In this document: piece by piece, positions 1 through 11,245 of the stretch
How the letters are laid out: each line of letters starts with the position of its first letter
Position numbering within the stretch: position 1 is the stretch's first letter
Notes under the pieces: generated by a model
Told to the model about the DNA's origin: nothing
The model's database searches: none
The model's input: the letters and a program-made list of their open reading frames with translations, nothing else
Made by a program: the position numbers and the translations under genes
From: Primulina eburnea
Taxonomy: Eukaryota > Streptophyta > Magnoliopsida > Lamiales > Gesneriaceae
Reading direction: 5' to 3'
NCBI RefSeq assembly: GCF_022965805.1
Contig: NC_133108.1
Location: 22,597,545 to 22,661,544 of the forward strand
DNA length: 64,000 nt

Positions 1-154
1 CACTGAATTAACTGAAAAGATAAAATTAAACTACATCATAAAATAATTAAATTTAAATAAAGGAATTTAAATACTCATGAAATAAAAATCATTTTAATTT
101 AAGATACTAGGAATTATGCATGGCTTATACGTAGTCTGATTTACGGGTTCTACA
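1..154 (-). repeat. Start of the 3' LTR of element A (runs off window)
   Basis: Read on the minus strand, the sequence right after the polypurine tract begins TGTAGAACCC, a canonical TG start, at base 154. The rest is AT-rich and leaves the window at base 1. The other LTR of A has lost the matching end, so the two LTRs cannot be compared. Confidence 0.7.
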
Positions 155-168
155 ACCCTCCCCCCCTT
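155..168 (-). other. Polypurine tract of element A
   Basis: The minus strand reads a run of A and seven G followed by AGGGT immediately before the LTR start. This is where plus-strand DNA synthesis primes in LTR retrotransposons. Position and composition match the tracts of B, C and D. Confidence 0.75.
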
Positions 169-174
169 AAAAGA

Positions 175-2979
175 AATTACGTTCTCGAAATTAAAACTCA
201 CCGAATAACTCGAGGTACCGACTCCTCATCTCGGGCTCAGACTCCCACGTAGCTTCCTCCTCTGAATGGTTGAGCCATTTGACTTTCACTCGCTTAACTA
301 GCTTGTTCCGAAACTTCTTCTCCTGTCTGTCTAAGATCTGCACAGGTCTCTCCTCATAAGACAGGTTCGGAGTAAGCTACAACGGCTCAAAGTTCATGAC
401 ATGCGAAGGATTTGCCATATAATTCCTCAGCATAGAGACGTGTAACACATTGTGTACTCCGGCCAGATTCGACGGAAGAGCCACACGATAAGCTAGAGTC
501 CCAACCCTGTCGAGGATCTCAAATGGTCCAATGAATCTCGTACTGAGCTTTCCTTTCTTCCCAAATTGCATGAAAACCATCATAGGTGCTACCTTCACAA
601 AGACATGGTCGCCAACGGCAAACTCTAGGTCTCTCCTCCTCTGATCTGCATAACTTTTCTGTCGACTCTGAGCAGTCCTCATCATATCACAGATCTTAAC
701 TACTACATCGGCAGCCTGCTCAATAATCTCTGGACCCAACTCTGATCTCTCTCCTACTTCATCTCAATGAACAGGAGATCTGCACTTGCGGCCATACAGT
801 TCCTCATACGGAGCCATACCTATAGACGACTGAAAACTGTTGTTATAGGTGAACTCTACTAATGGCAAGTTCGACTCCCAACTCCCTGAGAAATCAATCA
901 CACAAGCACGGAGAAGATCCTCCAAGATCTGAATAACTCGCTTTGACTGCCCATCTGTCTGCGGATGGAAAGTTGTGCTAAACAGCAACTTCGTACCCAC
1001 TGCCGAATGAAAACTCTTCCAGAATGCGGAAGTGAATCTAGGGTCTCTGCAGATACGATAGAAACTGGGATACCATGAAGTCGGACTATCTCACGGATAT
1101 ACAACTCTGCATACTGAATCATGGTGAAAGTCGTCTTAATAGGCAAGAAGTGTGCTGATTAGGTAAGACGATATACAATCACCCAGATGGCATTTGATCC
1201 TCTGACTCACTTCATCAAACCGGTCACGAAGTCCATCGTAACATTCTCCCACTTCCACTCAGCAATAGGAAGAGACTTGAGCAAACCTGCTGGTCTCTGA
1301 TGCTCCGTCTTCACTATCTGACAAGTCAGACACTCAGATACAAAACGTCTGATGTTCTTCTTCATTCCGGGCCACCAATACAATAACTACTGATCTTTGT
1401 ACATCTTCGTACTCCCACGGTGAATAGAGTACGACAACATGTGGGCCTCTGTTAGAATATCTGCTTGGAGAGAATCACTGCTGGGAACCCACATCCTGTC
1501 TCGATATCTCACTATACCATCGCTCACTGTATACAAGACACTGCCCTTGACCTCATCTCTCTGATTCCACTTTGCTAACTGCTCATCTGCTGACTGACCA
1601 CTGCGAATACGGTCTAGAAGAGAGGACTGATTAGTCAAGGTAGATAGACGGAGAAATCTACCTCGAGGATAAGTCTCTAGACCAAATCTCTGCATCTCAT
1701 TCTGAAGGGGTCTCTGAATCGTCAAATGAGCCATCACTGCGACTTTTTTGCTCAATGCATCCGCAACTATATTAGCTTTACCCGGGTGGTAGCTAATGTC
1801 ACAGTCATAATCCTTCACAAGCTCCAACCAACACCTCTGACGCATGTTCAGCTCCTTCTGTCTAAAGAAATACTTGAGGCTCTTGTGGTCGGTAAAGATC
1901 TGACACTTCTCTCCATACAGATAATGCCTCTAAATCTTCAAGGCAAAAACTACGGCGGCCAACTCTAGATCATGGGTAGGGTAGTTCTCATGGGTTTTCA
2001 ACTGACGAGAAGCATACGCTATCACCTTCCCATGCTGCATCAATACTGCGCCAAAACCGAGCTTCGAAGCATCGGTATACAACACAAAATCTCCGGGCCC
2101 TGACGGCATGGCCAAAACTGGTGCTGAGATAAGAGCTTGCTTCAAAGTATCGAAACTCTTCTGACACTCCTCGCTCCACACAAATTTAGCATTCTTCTTG
2201 GTCAATGATGTGAGTGGAACGACAATAGAAGAGAATCCCTTAATGAACTTCCGATAATATCCTGCTAGTCCAAGAAAACTGCGGATCTCTGATGCATTCT
2301 GTGGCACAACCCAATCTCTGACTGCTGAAACTTTTGCTGAGTCTACCTCAATACACTGCTGGAAACAATGTGGCCTAAGAACGCCACATTCTCTAACCAG
2401 AATTCTCACTTATTGAACTTTGCGAATATCTTGTGCTTCTGCAAGGTCTGCAACAGTGTGGTGAGGTGACTGCTGTGATCCTCCTGATTCTTGGAGTAGA
2501 CGAGATTGTCGTCTATGAATACTATCACAAACTGGTCAAGATACGGCTGAAATACATGATTCATGAGATCCATGAAGATCTCTGGCGCATTAGTCAGACC
2601 GAACGGCATCACAAGGAACTCGTAGTGACCATAACAAGTCCTAAAAGCAGTCTTGGAAACATCAGCATCTTTCACCCTCAACTGGTGATAACCGGAACGC
2701 AGATCTATCTTGGAGAATATCGAAGCTCCCTGCAACTGGTCAAAAAAATCCTCAATCCTCGGAAGTGGGTATTTGTTCTTCACTATAACCCTGTTCAACT
2801 CCCGGTAATCAATGCAAAGCTTCATAGAGCCATCCTTCTTCTTCACAAATAAGACTGGCGTGCCCCATGGAGAAAAACTCGGGCAAATGAACTCCTTATC
2901 TAGAAGTTCTTGAATATGCTTCTTAAGCTCTGCCATCTCTGTCGGTGCTAATCGGTACGGTGCTTTTGATATCGGAGCC
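175..2979 (-). pseudogene. pol: Element A pol: RT, RNase H, integrase and chromodomain remnant
   Basis: Minus-strand reading gives, in order, an RT (2936-2406) with the [19 protein letters not shown] motif and a catalytic F-I-D-D at 2508-2519; RNase H (about 2180-1700) with YTDAS and a TDHKSL-like block; integrase zinc finger and core (about 1400-760) with the SIVS and PQTDGQS blocks; the GPY/F module (about 540-430); and a chromodomain-like tail ending near 185. The polyprotein is broken by at least a TAG replacing the usual tryptophan of the WRHYLYG block near 1930, a TAG near 377 just before the tail, and frame changes near 2400, 1390 and 1000-760. The upstream edge is the B insertion site, and the reading resumes at 10538 as protease. 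It closely parallels the pol of D. It cannot make a functional protein. Confidence 0.9.
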
Positions 2980-2984
2980 GTACC
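2980..2984. repeat. Target-site duplication of element B, left copy (GTACC)
   Basis: GTACC directly precedes the TGTAGTAGCC start of the B 5' LTR and is repeated at 10533-10537 after the 3' LTR. A five-base duplication is the normal product of gypsy integrases. Its perfect match shows that B inserted as one unit. Confidence 0.95.
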
Positions 2985-3078
2985 TGTAGTAGCCCGAATT
3001 CCAAATTGGGTAATTAATGGATTAATGGTGATTAAGAAGGTTTAATGTGTAATTTTGACCATGGTCATGATCGGACGG

Positions 3079-3292
3079 ACCGAAGATGGTTCGGTAGCAC
3101 CGAAGAGTTCGGACGATCCGAAGTGGGTTCGGTGGATCCGATCATGAGGTGTCAAGAGTTGATTGACACGTCAGTTTGCATGCAAGTTCGGATGATCCGA
3201 AGTGTAGGTTCGGTGGATCCGATCATGAGGTGTCAAGAGCCGATGGACACGTAGGAGTTCGGACGTTCCGAAGTGTGTTCGGTGGATCCGAA
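3079..3292 (+). promoter_or_regulatory. Array of eight TTCGG/CCGAA dyads upstream of the TATA box
   Basis: Inverted repeats lie at 3079-3095, 3090-3104, 3108-3122 (TTCGGACGATCCGAA), 3128-3141, 3187-3201 (TTCGGATGATCCGAA), 3209-3222, 3258-3272 (TTCGGACGTTCCGAA) and 3278-3292 (TTCGGTGGATCCGAA). Pairs of dyads recur about every 70-80 bp in three units, ending eight bases before the TATA box. Arrays of short tandem units in U3 are typical enhancers of LTR retrotransposons; that this one binds a factor is inference. The same array is at +6116 in the 3' LTR. Confidence 0.75.
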
Positions 3293-3299
3293 CATAGCC

Positions 3300-3307
3300 T
3301 ATAAATA
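3300..3307 (+). promoter_or_regulatory. TATA box of the B LTR
   Basis: TATAAATA directly follows the dyad array and is repeated at 9416-9423 in the 3' LTR. Transcription would start about 25-35 bases downstream, near 3330-3340, defining the U3/R border. This is inferred from the motif and its position. Confidence 0.75.
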
Positions 3308-3769
3308 GTGCTCGGAATTCCTCATTTTGGATTGCAAATTCTTGAAGTTGTGTCTCCTAGTTGAGAGGTTTGGAAGGTTTCTAGGGTTAGTTGTTGGTCG
3401 AGCGATAGCCAAGAGCTGCCAGGATTGGTAGCGTAGCGACGCCTGAGTTACGAGGCAATCGACATCAAAGGGCTGTCGACGGACGAAGGTAAACCCTAAA
3501 CCTTTGGTAGTACTGGTTTTGCTAGTCGAGCATGGTAGTATTGTTCATTGGGTATGCTTTTGATGCGTAGGCTTGTTCTAGACCTGATTAGCGGTGTTGC
3601 GTAAGGCTAGGCTTGCTGTGATAGAGGTACGAAAGTACTATCCGAGATATCCTGGTCGAGTATACATCCTTATATGTGTTGCATGATTATGTGGTGCATT
3701 GATATATGTCATATGATGCATGCTATTATGTCACGTTTTATGATGCATGTTGCATTTCATGTTGAGCCG

Positions 3770-3819
3770 TATCTCCTTCGAGATAGCCTTTACTGTTGAG
3801 CTGTATCTCTTTCGAGATA
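3770..3819 (+). other. Two tandem RNA hairpins in the B LTR
   Basis: TATCTCCTTCGAGATA (3770-3785) and TATCTCTTTCGAGATA (3804-3819) are perfect six-base stems with CTTC or TTTC loops, embedded in a partly repeated 34-base unit. They lie downstream of the TATA box, so they are transcribed. Function is unknown. Confidence 0.6.
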
Positions 3820-4421
3820 AGCTATATCTTGTGGGGCCGCTCAGCCCTGTCTTGTCTTGTGGACGCATGGACACCGAGAGTACACAGTGGCCGACGGGTC
3901 CGGAGAGCTTCGGTGATCCGGGACATTTTAGGTCCACGTCTGTTCTTGTAGTGGATGCAGTGACCCAGAGGAGTACCGCGCGGCACTATCCACTTGGCGC
4001 CTCTAGACTGAGCATTTTGAGATCCTTTGTGACTCCTATTTCTTGACTACCCTGGTATCATATCATAGCATGTGCATTTCATATAGGTTTGTATACTCAT
4101 GCTTTTGTACTGGGCGTTCTTATCGCTCACGTCCTCGGTTTTGTTTATCTTGGACACCCCATTCCCACGGGGCAGGCCTCAGGTTGGACAGCTCAGGAGG
4201 AGGAGGAGGAGGACGTGAGTAGCTGGTTGGTTTAGTTTTCAGTACTATTCTATTCAATATGGTTGTACCGAATATATTTTAAGTTGTTCTGATTTCGATT
4301 GGGTTGTATAACTATTGTCGTCGGCCATATTTCCGCTGTTATCTCTGATTATTATTATTTAAGTTAATTGCATGCTTAGTTCTTCATTAGTAGGTGATTC
4401 TGGAACGGGTCACTACATTTA

Positions 4422-4433
4422 TGGTATCAGAGC
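4422..4433 (+). other. Primer-binding site of element B
   Basis: TGGTATCAGAGC, four bases after the LTR end, is complementary to the 3' end of plant initiator tRNA-Met, the usual primer for Tekay-type gypsy and many copia elements. The gag ATG follows 83 bases later with no room for a leader intron, unlike A, D and E. Confidence 0.93.
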
Positions 4434-4516
4434 ATGCTTACGATTTTGGGATATAGATTCTGTTTTAGGATTTTCGTTGACCATTTTACCATTTTTCCCC
4501 ATTCTATCTTGTAGCG

Positions 4517-7500
4517 ATGGCTGACCACTTTGGTGATGAGAGTAGTCAGGGAAGTGTAGGTCGTTGGGGTGACCAGGACGATCGTAGGCGTCATCGTGAA
4601 CATCGTCATCGTCGGGATGGTCCTAGGCGTTTTGATTTGCACCGTTTCATTCAGATGGGGCCTAAGCCTTTAGTCGGCGGTGAGACTCCCGATGATGCTG
4701 AGGATTGGTTAGAGCGCATGGAGAGTTGTTTCCGTGCATTCCAGTGCACCGAGGAGCAGCAGATGGAGACCCTTGGTTTTCTTCTCGAGGGCCGTGCGCG
4801 CAAGTGGTGGCGATCGACTTCTGCGCCGATAGTCTAGTCCCAGGGTAGGGTGACTTGGGCCGACTTCCGTGCAGCTTTCATGCAGCTGTATTTTCCTCCA
4901 GTCCTTCGCCAGGCAAAGACGATTGAGCTCCTGAATCTTAAGCAGGGTAGTATGTCTGTTGACGAATATCAGCAGAAGTTCTTTGAGTTGTTACCTTTTG
5001 CTCCTTATATCAGTGGCAGTTCTGAGGCCAAGTATGACCATTTCCTCCAGGGTCTTAACCAGGAGATTTTTGATCGAGTCACTGTCTGTGATAATCCTAC
5101 TTCGTATGATGGGTTAGTGAACCGGTGTCGCCAGGCAGAGATCAGTCTCCAGCGTGGTAGGGCTATTCTTTCTTCTAGACCTCCGAGTACTTTGAGCCCT
5201 CGATCTCAGTCTTTCAAGAAATCTGGTTCTTCTTCTTCTGGATCTGGATCACGGTCTAGCGGTGTTTTCCGCTTTGGTAAGAAGAAGGTTTCTTGTGTAC
5301 ATTGTGGGAAGAACCATCCATCGGAGCAATGCCGATCAGCCGCGGGAGCTTGTTTTCAGTGCGGAGAGATGGGTCATCTCAAGAAGAATTGTCCTCAGTT
5401 GCGAGGTGGAGCAGGATCTGGTTCCGGATCTCAGACGACTGTTCAGCAGAGGAGGCAGGGTCAGGCAGTGGGTAGTTCAAATCTTCGACCTCGTGCCCAA
5501 GGTCAGGTTTTTGCGCTGAACCAGGATCAGGCTGCAGATGAGACAGAGAGAGTCATAGCAGGTACTTTTTGTTTATGCGGTATTCCTGCTTTTGTTCTTA
5601 TTGATACCGGAGCATCACATTCATTTATTTCTGCACGATTTGTTAAGCGTCATAAGTTACCGTATGTTTCTCTAGACGTCATTCTTTCCGTTTCTACCCC
5701 GATGGGTCATTCGGTGTTAGCAAAGCGTCTAGTGATGGGTTGTCCCTTAGATTTTGAGGGTAACGAATTGATTGCGAATCTTATGATCCTGGAGATGGAA
5801 GATTTTGATTGTATTCTAGGTATAGACCTATTGACTACCTACCGAGCTACCGTGGATTGTTACCAGAAGCTTGTTCAGTTTCGTACGACTGAGAGCTCTA
5901 GTTGGTTTTTCTATGGTGAGGGAGCGCGACCTCCGATGCCAGTGGTATCTGCTCTGAAAGCCTGTCGTGCTTTAGAGTCGGGCGGGGAAGGCTACCTCAT
6001 CTATGCGATTGATTCATCCACAGGTAGTGTTGGTATAGAGGATATTCCAGTGGTTTGTGAATTTCCTGATGTTTTCCCAGATGAGATTCCTGGTTTTCCT
6101 CCGGTTAGAGAGGTGGAATTTGGCATTGAGTTAATGCCAGGGACTGCACCGATTTCTCGTGCCCCCTATCGTCTTGCTCCGTCAGAGATGAGAGAATTGA
6201 AGCAGCAATTGCAGGATCTTCTTGATAAAGGTTATATTCGCCCGAGTGTTTCACCTTGGGGAGCTCCAGTCTTGTTTGTCAAGAAGAAAGATGGATCTAT
6301 GCGATTGTGCATTGATTATCGCCAGCTGAATCGTGTGACGATTAAAAACAAGTATCCATTACCCCGTATCGATGACTTGTTTGATCAGCTTCAGGGTACC
6401 TCTGTTTACTCCAAGATTGACTTGCGATCGGGTTATCATCAGATGAGAGTCAGAGATGATGATATTTCCAAGACTGCATTTCGTACTCGATATGGGCATT
6501 ACGAGTTTCTAGTTATGCCATTTGGATTGACGAATGCGCCAGCGGTGTTCATGGATCTGATGAATCGAGTCTTTCGGGATTATCTAGATCAGTTTGTTGT
6601 GGTTTTCTTCGACGATATCTTGATTTATTCTCACAGTGTGGAAGAGCATATCCAGCACTTGAGGATTGTGTTGCAGATTCTTCGCGAGAAGCAATTGTAT
6701 GCTAAGCTGAGTAAGTGCGAGTTCTGGATTGATCGTGTAGTATTCCTTGGTCATGTGATTTCCAAGGAAGGAATTTCTGTGGATCCCAGCAAGATCGAAG
6801 GAGTGCTGAATTGGTCACGTCCTACGACGGTGGCTGAGATCCGTAGTTTTCTAGGTCTGGCAGGGTATTATCGTCGCTTCATCGTGAATTTCTCTCAGGT
6901 AGCTAGATCATTGACGCAACTTACTCGGAAGGATGTTCCATTTGAGTGGTCATCTGAGTGCGAAGATAGTTTCAGAGAGCTTCGTCGACTTCTGACTTCT
7001 GCACCTGTTTTGGCGTTACCGTCAGGATCTGATGGTTTCAGTGTTTACACCGATGCCTCTTTTCAAGGCTTAGGGTGTGTGTTGACGCAGAATGGTCATG
7101 TGATCGCTTACGCTTCTAGGCAGCTGAAACCTCACGAGGAGAAGTACCCTGTTCATGATCTAGAATTAGCTGCTATTGTGTTTGCGCTAAAGATCTGGCG
7201 TCATTATTTGTACGGGGTTAAGTTTGAAATTTTCACTGATCATAAGAGTCTGAAGTATCTGTTCACTCAGGCTGAGTTGAACATGAGACAACGTCGTTGG
7301 ATGGATCTACTTAAAGATTATGACTGCGAGATCAAATACCATCCAGGTTCTGCGAATCTCACAGCCGATGCTCTTAGTCGCAAGGTGAGAGCCTCTGCAC
7401 TTCAGACCAGTGCTATGATTAGTACTATCCAGGATTGTTGTTCATTGGGATTTAATTTCAAACATCGGAAAGGTATGGAGAGCATTCGTGTTGCTACCAT

Positions 7501-8935
7501 TCTATCTGAGCCAGCTTTGTTCGCTCGGATTCGAGATGCTCAGATGTCTGATCTCAAGACTCAGAGATTAGCTCGGTTGGCTGGTGGAGATAGTAATTTC
7601 CATTATCAGTCTAATGGTCTTCTGTGTTTGTCTAATCGGGTTGTAGTACCAGAAGATGATACTTTGAGGGAAGAGATCTTGGCTCAGGCTCATCGAAGCA
7701 AGTTGAGTGTCCATCCGGGAAGCAACAAGATGTATAAAGATTTGAGGACACGATTTTGGTGGAAAGGGATGAAGCGCAGCGTTTATCAGTTTGTTTCCAA
7801 GTGTCTTGTTTGTCAGCAGGTTAAGGCAGAGCACCGTCGACCGGGAGGATTATTGTTGAACTTACCTATTCCCGAATGGAAGTGGGAGCATATCGCGATG
7901 GATTTCATTACTCACTTACCATTGTCTTCGAGGAATAGTGATGCTATTTGGGTAGTGGTGGATCGACTCACCAAGTCTGCTCATTTTCTGCCATATAACC
8001 GTGATTTCACTTTCGATCGTATGGCTCGATTGTACATTCAAGAGATTGTACGGTTGCATGGGGTGCCAGTTAGTATTGTCAGTGACAGAGATCCTCGTTT
8101 TACCTCACGATTTTGGGGTAGTTTCCAGTCAGCATTGGGCACTTCACTAAGTTTGAGTACAGCTTATCATCCAGAGACCGACGGTCAGACGGAGAGGACT
8201 ATCCGTACACTTGAGGATATGATGCGAGCTTGTGTGATGGATTTCGGAACCGCTTGGCAGGATCAATTGCCTTTGATTGAGTTCGCGTACAACAACAGCT
8301 ACCATCGTAGTATTGGTATGGCACCATTTGAGGCGTTGTATGGGCGACGTTGTCGTACTCCATTATTTTGGGATGAAGTTGGGGAACGACATGTTGAGGG
8401 ACCGAAGTTAGTCCAGCAGACTATTGATAAGGTTGCAGTAATCAAGAAACGGATAAATATCGCTCAGGATCGACAGGCTAGTTATGCGAACACCAAGCGG
8501 CGACCTCTTTATTTTCAGCCAGGTGAGAAAGTGTTTCTCCGAGTTTCGCCTTTTCGCAGGATTTTGAGATTTGGTCTCAAGGGTAAGCTGTCTCCGAGAT
8601 TTATTGGTCCATTTGAAATATTGGAAAGCGTGGGAGATTTGGCTTACAGACTTGCATTGCCGCCGTACCTATCAAGTATTCATGATGTATTCCACGTATC
8701 TTTGTTGAGACGATACGTAGCAGATGAGTCTCACATTTTGCATCCCTCTGAAGTTCAACTAAATTCAGATTTGTCCTACGTGGAACGACCAGTGCGGATT
8801 CTCGATCGCAAAGACAAGGTGTTGCGGAATAAGATCATTCCTCTTGTCTTAGTTCAGTGGCAGCGCAGAGGCACTGAAGAAGCCACTTGGGAGTTAGAAA
8901 GTCGTATGCGTGCGGAGCATCCAGAGCTCTTTTGA
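4517..8935 (+). CDS. gag-pol: Element B gag-pol polyprotein (one in-frame TAG)
   Basis: One frame of 1473 codons, counting the stop, encodes the capsid and all enzymes needed for retrotransposition. In order: gag with a WW-containing core (residues about 60-210), two zinc-finger-like motifs including [14 protein letters not shown] (5351-5392, CX2CX4HX4C), aspartic protease with D-T-G (5603-5611), RT with catalytic F-D-D (6608-6616), RNase H with YTDAS (first Asp at 7052), integrase with an HHCC finger and a DD35E core (Asp codons at 7901 and 8084, Glu at 8192; the last two have 35 residues between them), a GPY/F module, and a chromodomain-like C-terminus ending ELF. The sole defect is TAG at 4835-4837 (codon 107). 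Its 3' context does not match the CARYYA readthrough signal, so a recent nonsense change is likelier than programmed readthrough. No frameshift separates gag and pol, as usual in this lineage. The start is the first ATG after the primer site. Confidence 0.94.
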
Positions 8936-9100
8936 GTTGTACTATGGTTGTAATATGGAGGTGTGTGTGTTTTTCTGTTGTAATCCAAATATCAGTTGTA
9001 TTCAACAACAATTGAGATGTAATAACGATGTTGTTATTTCAGTTTTTGTTCATCCTATAAACTTGATTTCGAGGACGAAATCTTTTTAAGGGGGGGAGAA
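8936..9100 (+). other. B 3' untranslated segment, hairpin and polypurine tract
   Basis: After the stop comes a T-rich stretch, then the hairpin GATTTCGAGGACGAAATC (9065-9082) and the polypurine tract AAGGGGGGGAGAA (9088-9100), which abuts the 3' LTR. The same hairpin-plus-tract arrangement precedes both C 3' LTRs and, less perfectly, the D and G LTRs. Confidence 0.85.
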
Positions 9101-10532
9101 TGTAGTAGCCCGAATTCCAAATTGGGTAATTAACGGATTAATGGTGATTAAGAAGGTTTAATGTGTAATTTTGACCATGGTCATGATCGGACGGACCGAA
9201 GATGGTTCGGTAGCACCGAAGAGTTCGGACGATCCGAAGTGGGTTCGGTGGATCCGATCATGAGGTGTCAAGAGTTGATCGACACGTCAGTTTGCATGCA
9301 AGTTCGGATGATCCGAAGTGTAGGTTCGGTGGATCCGATCATGAGGTGTCAAGAGCCGATGGACACGTAGGAGTTCGGACGTTCCGAAGTGTGTTCGGTG
9401 GATCCGAACATAGCCTATAAATAGTGCTCGGAATTCCTCATTTTGGATTGCAAATTCTTGAAGTTGTGTCTCCTAGTTGAGAGGTTTGGAAGGTTTCTAG
9501 GGTTAGTTGTTGGTCGAGCGATAGCCAAGAGCTGCCAGGATTGGTAGCGTAGCGACGCCTGAGTTACGAGGCAATCGACATCAAAGGGCTGTCGACGGAC
9601 GAAGGTAAACCCTAAACCTTTGGTAGTACTGGTTTTGCTAGTCGAGCATGGTAGTATTGTTCATTGGGTATGCTTTTGATGCGTAGGCTTGTTCTAGACC
9701 TGATTAGCGGTGTTGCGTAAGGCTAGGCTTGCTGTGATAGAGGTACGAAAGTACTATCCGAGATATCCTGGTCGAGTATACATCCTTATATGTGTTGCAT
9801 GATTATGTGTGCATTGATATATGTCATATGATGCATGCTATTATGTCACGTTTTATGATGCATGTTGCATTTCATGTTGAGCCGTATCTCCTTCGAGATA
9901 GCCTTTACTGTTGAGCTGTATCTCTTTCGAGATAAGCTATATCTTGTGGGGCCGCTCAGCCCTGTCTTGTCTTGTGGACGCATGGACACCGAGAGTACAC
10001 AGTGGCCGACGGGTCCGGAGGGCTTCGGTGATCCGGGACATTTTAGGTCCACGTCTGTTCTTGTAGTGGATGCAGTGACCCAGAGGAGTACCGCGCGGCA
10101 CTATCCACTTGGCGCCTCTAGACTGAGCATTTTGAGATCCTTTGTGACTCCTATTTCTTGACTACCCTGGTATCATATCATAGCATGTGCATTTCATATA
10201 GGTTTGTATACTCATGCTTTTGTACTGGGCGTTCTTATCGCTCACGTCCTCGGTTTTGTTTATCTTGGACACCCCATTCCCACGGGGCAGGCCTCAGGTT
10301 GGACAGCTCAGGAGGAGGAGGAGGAGGACGTGAGTAGCTGGTTGGTTTAGTTTTCAGTACTATTCTATTCAATATGGTTGTACCGAATATATTTTAAGTT
10401 GTTCTGATTTCGATTGGGTTGTATAACTATTGTCGTCGGCCATATTTCCGCTGTTATCTCTGATTATTATTATTTAAGTTAATTGCATGCTTAGTTCTTC
10501 ATTAGTAGGTGATTCTGGAACGGGTCACTACA
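9101..10532 (+). repeat. 3' LTR of element B
   Basis: It is almost identical to 2985-4417, shorter by one base. It carries the same dyad array, TATA box (9416-9423), hairpins and (AGG)6 run, and ends CACTACA directly before the GTACC duplication. Confidence 0.95.
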
Positions 10533-10537
10533 GTACC
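10533..10537. repeat. Target-site duplication of element B, right copy (GTACC)
   Basis: It matches 2980-2984 exactly. The minus-strand reading of A resumes here. Confidence 0.95.
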
Positions 10538-11043
10538 TGGCATAAGCTCAATATAAAACTCCACATCTCCCTCGAGTGACATACCAGAGATGTCCTCAGG
10601 AAAAACGTCTAGGAAATATCTAACAATAGGAACATCTGAGGCTGACTGGACATAAGGAATAATGCGCGGTAAAGGAAAGTACATGTCTGGCTCAAATAAG
10701 AACTGCTCCATTCCAGGCGGTCGGATTAGAACTGATCTCCGCTGGAAGCCTATCAATACTCTGTTCCTCAATAGCCAGTCCATTCCCAGGATGATGTCAA
10801 ACTCTGGCATCGGCAACACGATAAGATCCGCATACACAAGATTTCCATGCAGCTCAAGGTCTATATCCCGGATCACATTGGTAGCTGCCATATCCTCACC
10901 AGAAGGCAATACTACTGAATAGGCTACATCTAGCCCCATGGTCTTGAGCATGAAAAAATTAGCGAAGACCTCCGAAATAAATGAGTGAGTGGCCCCTGAA
11001 TCTATCAAGTCCTTCGTAGCGGAACCAGATATAAAAATTCTCC
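10538..11043 (-). pseudogene. Element A protease and pre-RT linker
   Basis: Minus-strand reading contains the retropepsin active site D-S-G (10994-11002) followed by ATHSFIS and then the ILGMDWL block typical of gypsy proteases. It ends in the ELMPGT linker that normally runs straight into RT. Here it stops at the B insertion and continues at 2979. This segment is open throughout, so protease is the best preserved part of A. Its start coincides with a candidate 3' splice site (next entry). Confidence 0.88.
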
Positions 11044-11245
11044 CTGAAAGATCGGAACTCTAAGTTGAACCCAATAGTTACAAGAACTAAACTTATAGAC
11101 ATTTAAAGGCCAGAGCTCTTCTAACCTAATTCTCGAAAATAATACTGAGTAGAGCATGCAATCCTATCGCAATTCAAAGTTCAAAATATTAACCCAGATT
11201 CCCAAAACATCGAATTTCAAATATAAACTTAAAGTTGTAAGATAC
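11044..11245 (-). other. Intron-like spacer between gag and protease of element A
   Basis: About 202 bases of AT-rich non-coding DNA separate gag from the protease frame. On the minus strand it begins with GT (11245-11244), in GACACGTATC, and ends with a good acceptor, CTTTCAG (AG at 11045-11044), directly followed by coding sequence. Element E has a spacer at the equivalent place (about 61060-61551), while B has none. Splicing is inference; an inserted spacer that simply disrupts the frame is the alternative. Confidence 0.45.

Larger units (their letters stand above)
2985..4417 (+). repeat. 5' LTR of element B
   Basis: It starts TGTAGTAGCC and ends GGGTCACTACA. U3 holds an array of eight TTCGG/CCGAA dyads (3079-3292), then a TATA box (3300-3307). 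Downstream are two short hairpins (3770-3819), a transcribed GC-richer stretch and an (AGG)6 run near 4196-4213. A 99-codon open frame at 3747-4046 has no recognisable domain and recurs only because the LTR is duplicated, so I do not call it a gene. Confidence 0.95.
2985..10532 (+). mobile_element. Element B: nearly intact, very young Tekay/Del-like chromovirus
   Basis: The element has 1433-bp and 1432-bp LTRs, a tRNA-iMet primer site, one gag-pol frame, a polypurine tract and a perfect five-base duplication. By eye the two LTRs differ at three substitutions (the T/C at 9128 region, the T/C near 9280 and the A/G near 10021) and one single-base indel (near 3693/9809). That is roughly 0.2 percent divergence, meaning a recent insertion. 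It lies in A between protease and RT, in the opposite orientation. The only visible coding defect is one TAG in gag. It has a hairpin next to the polypurine tract and a dyad array in U3. Lineage is inferred from the fused gag-pol frame and the C-terminal chromodomain-like segment. It is 7548 bp long. Confidence 0.96.

Noticed and set aside
2433..2852. 139-codon plus-strand frame
   Set aside because: It is the antisense shadow of the element A RT on the minus strand.
3747..4046. 99-codon frame in the B LTR, repeated at 9862-10161
   Set aside because: It lies in the transcribed LTR, has no recognisable domain, and recurs only because the LTRs are near-identical.
4835..4837. Programmed stop-codon readthrough in B gag
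   Set aside because: TAG is followed by TCCCAG, not the CARYYA context, and the stop lies inside the gag core rather than at a domain border.
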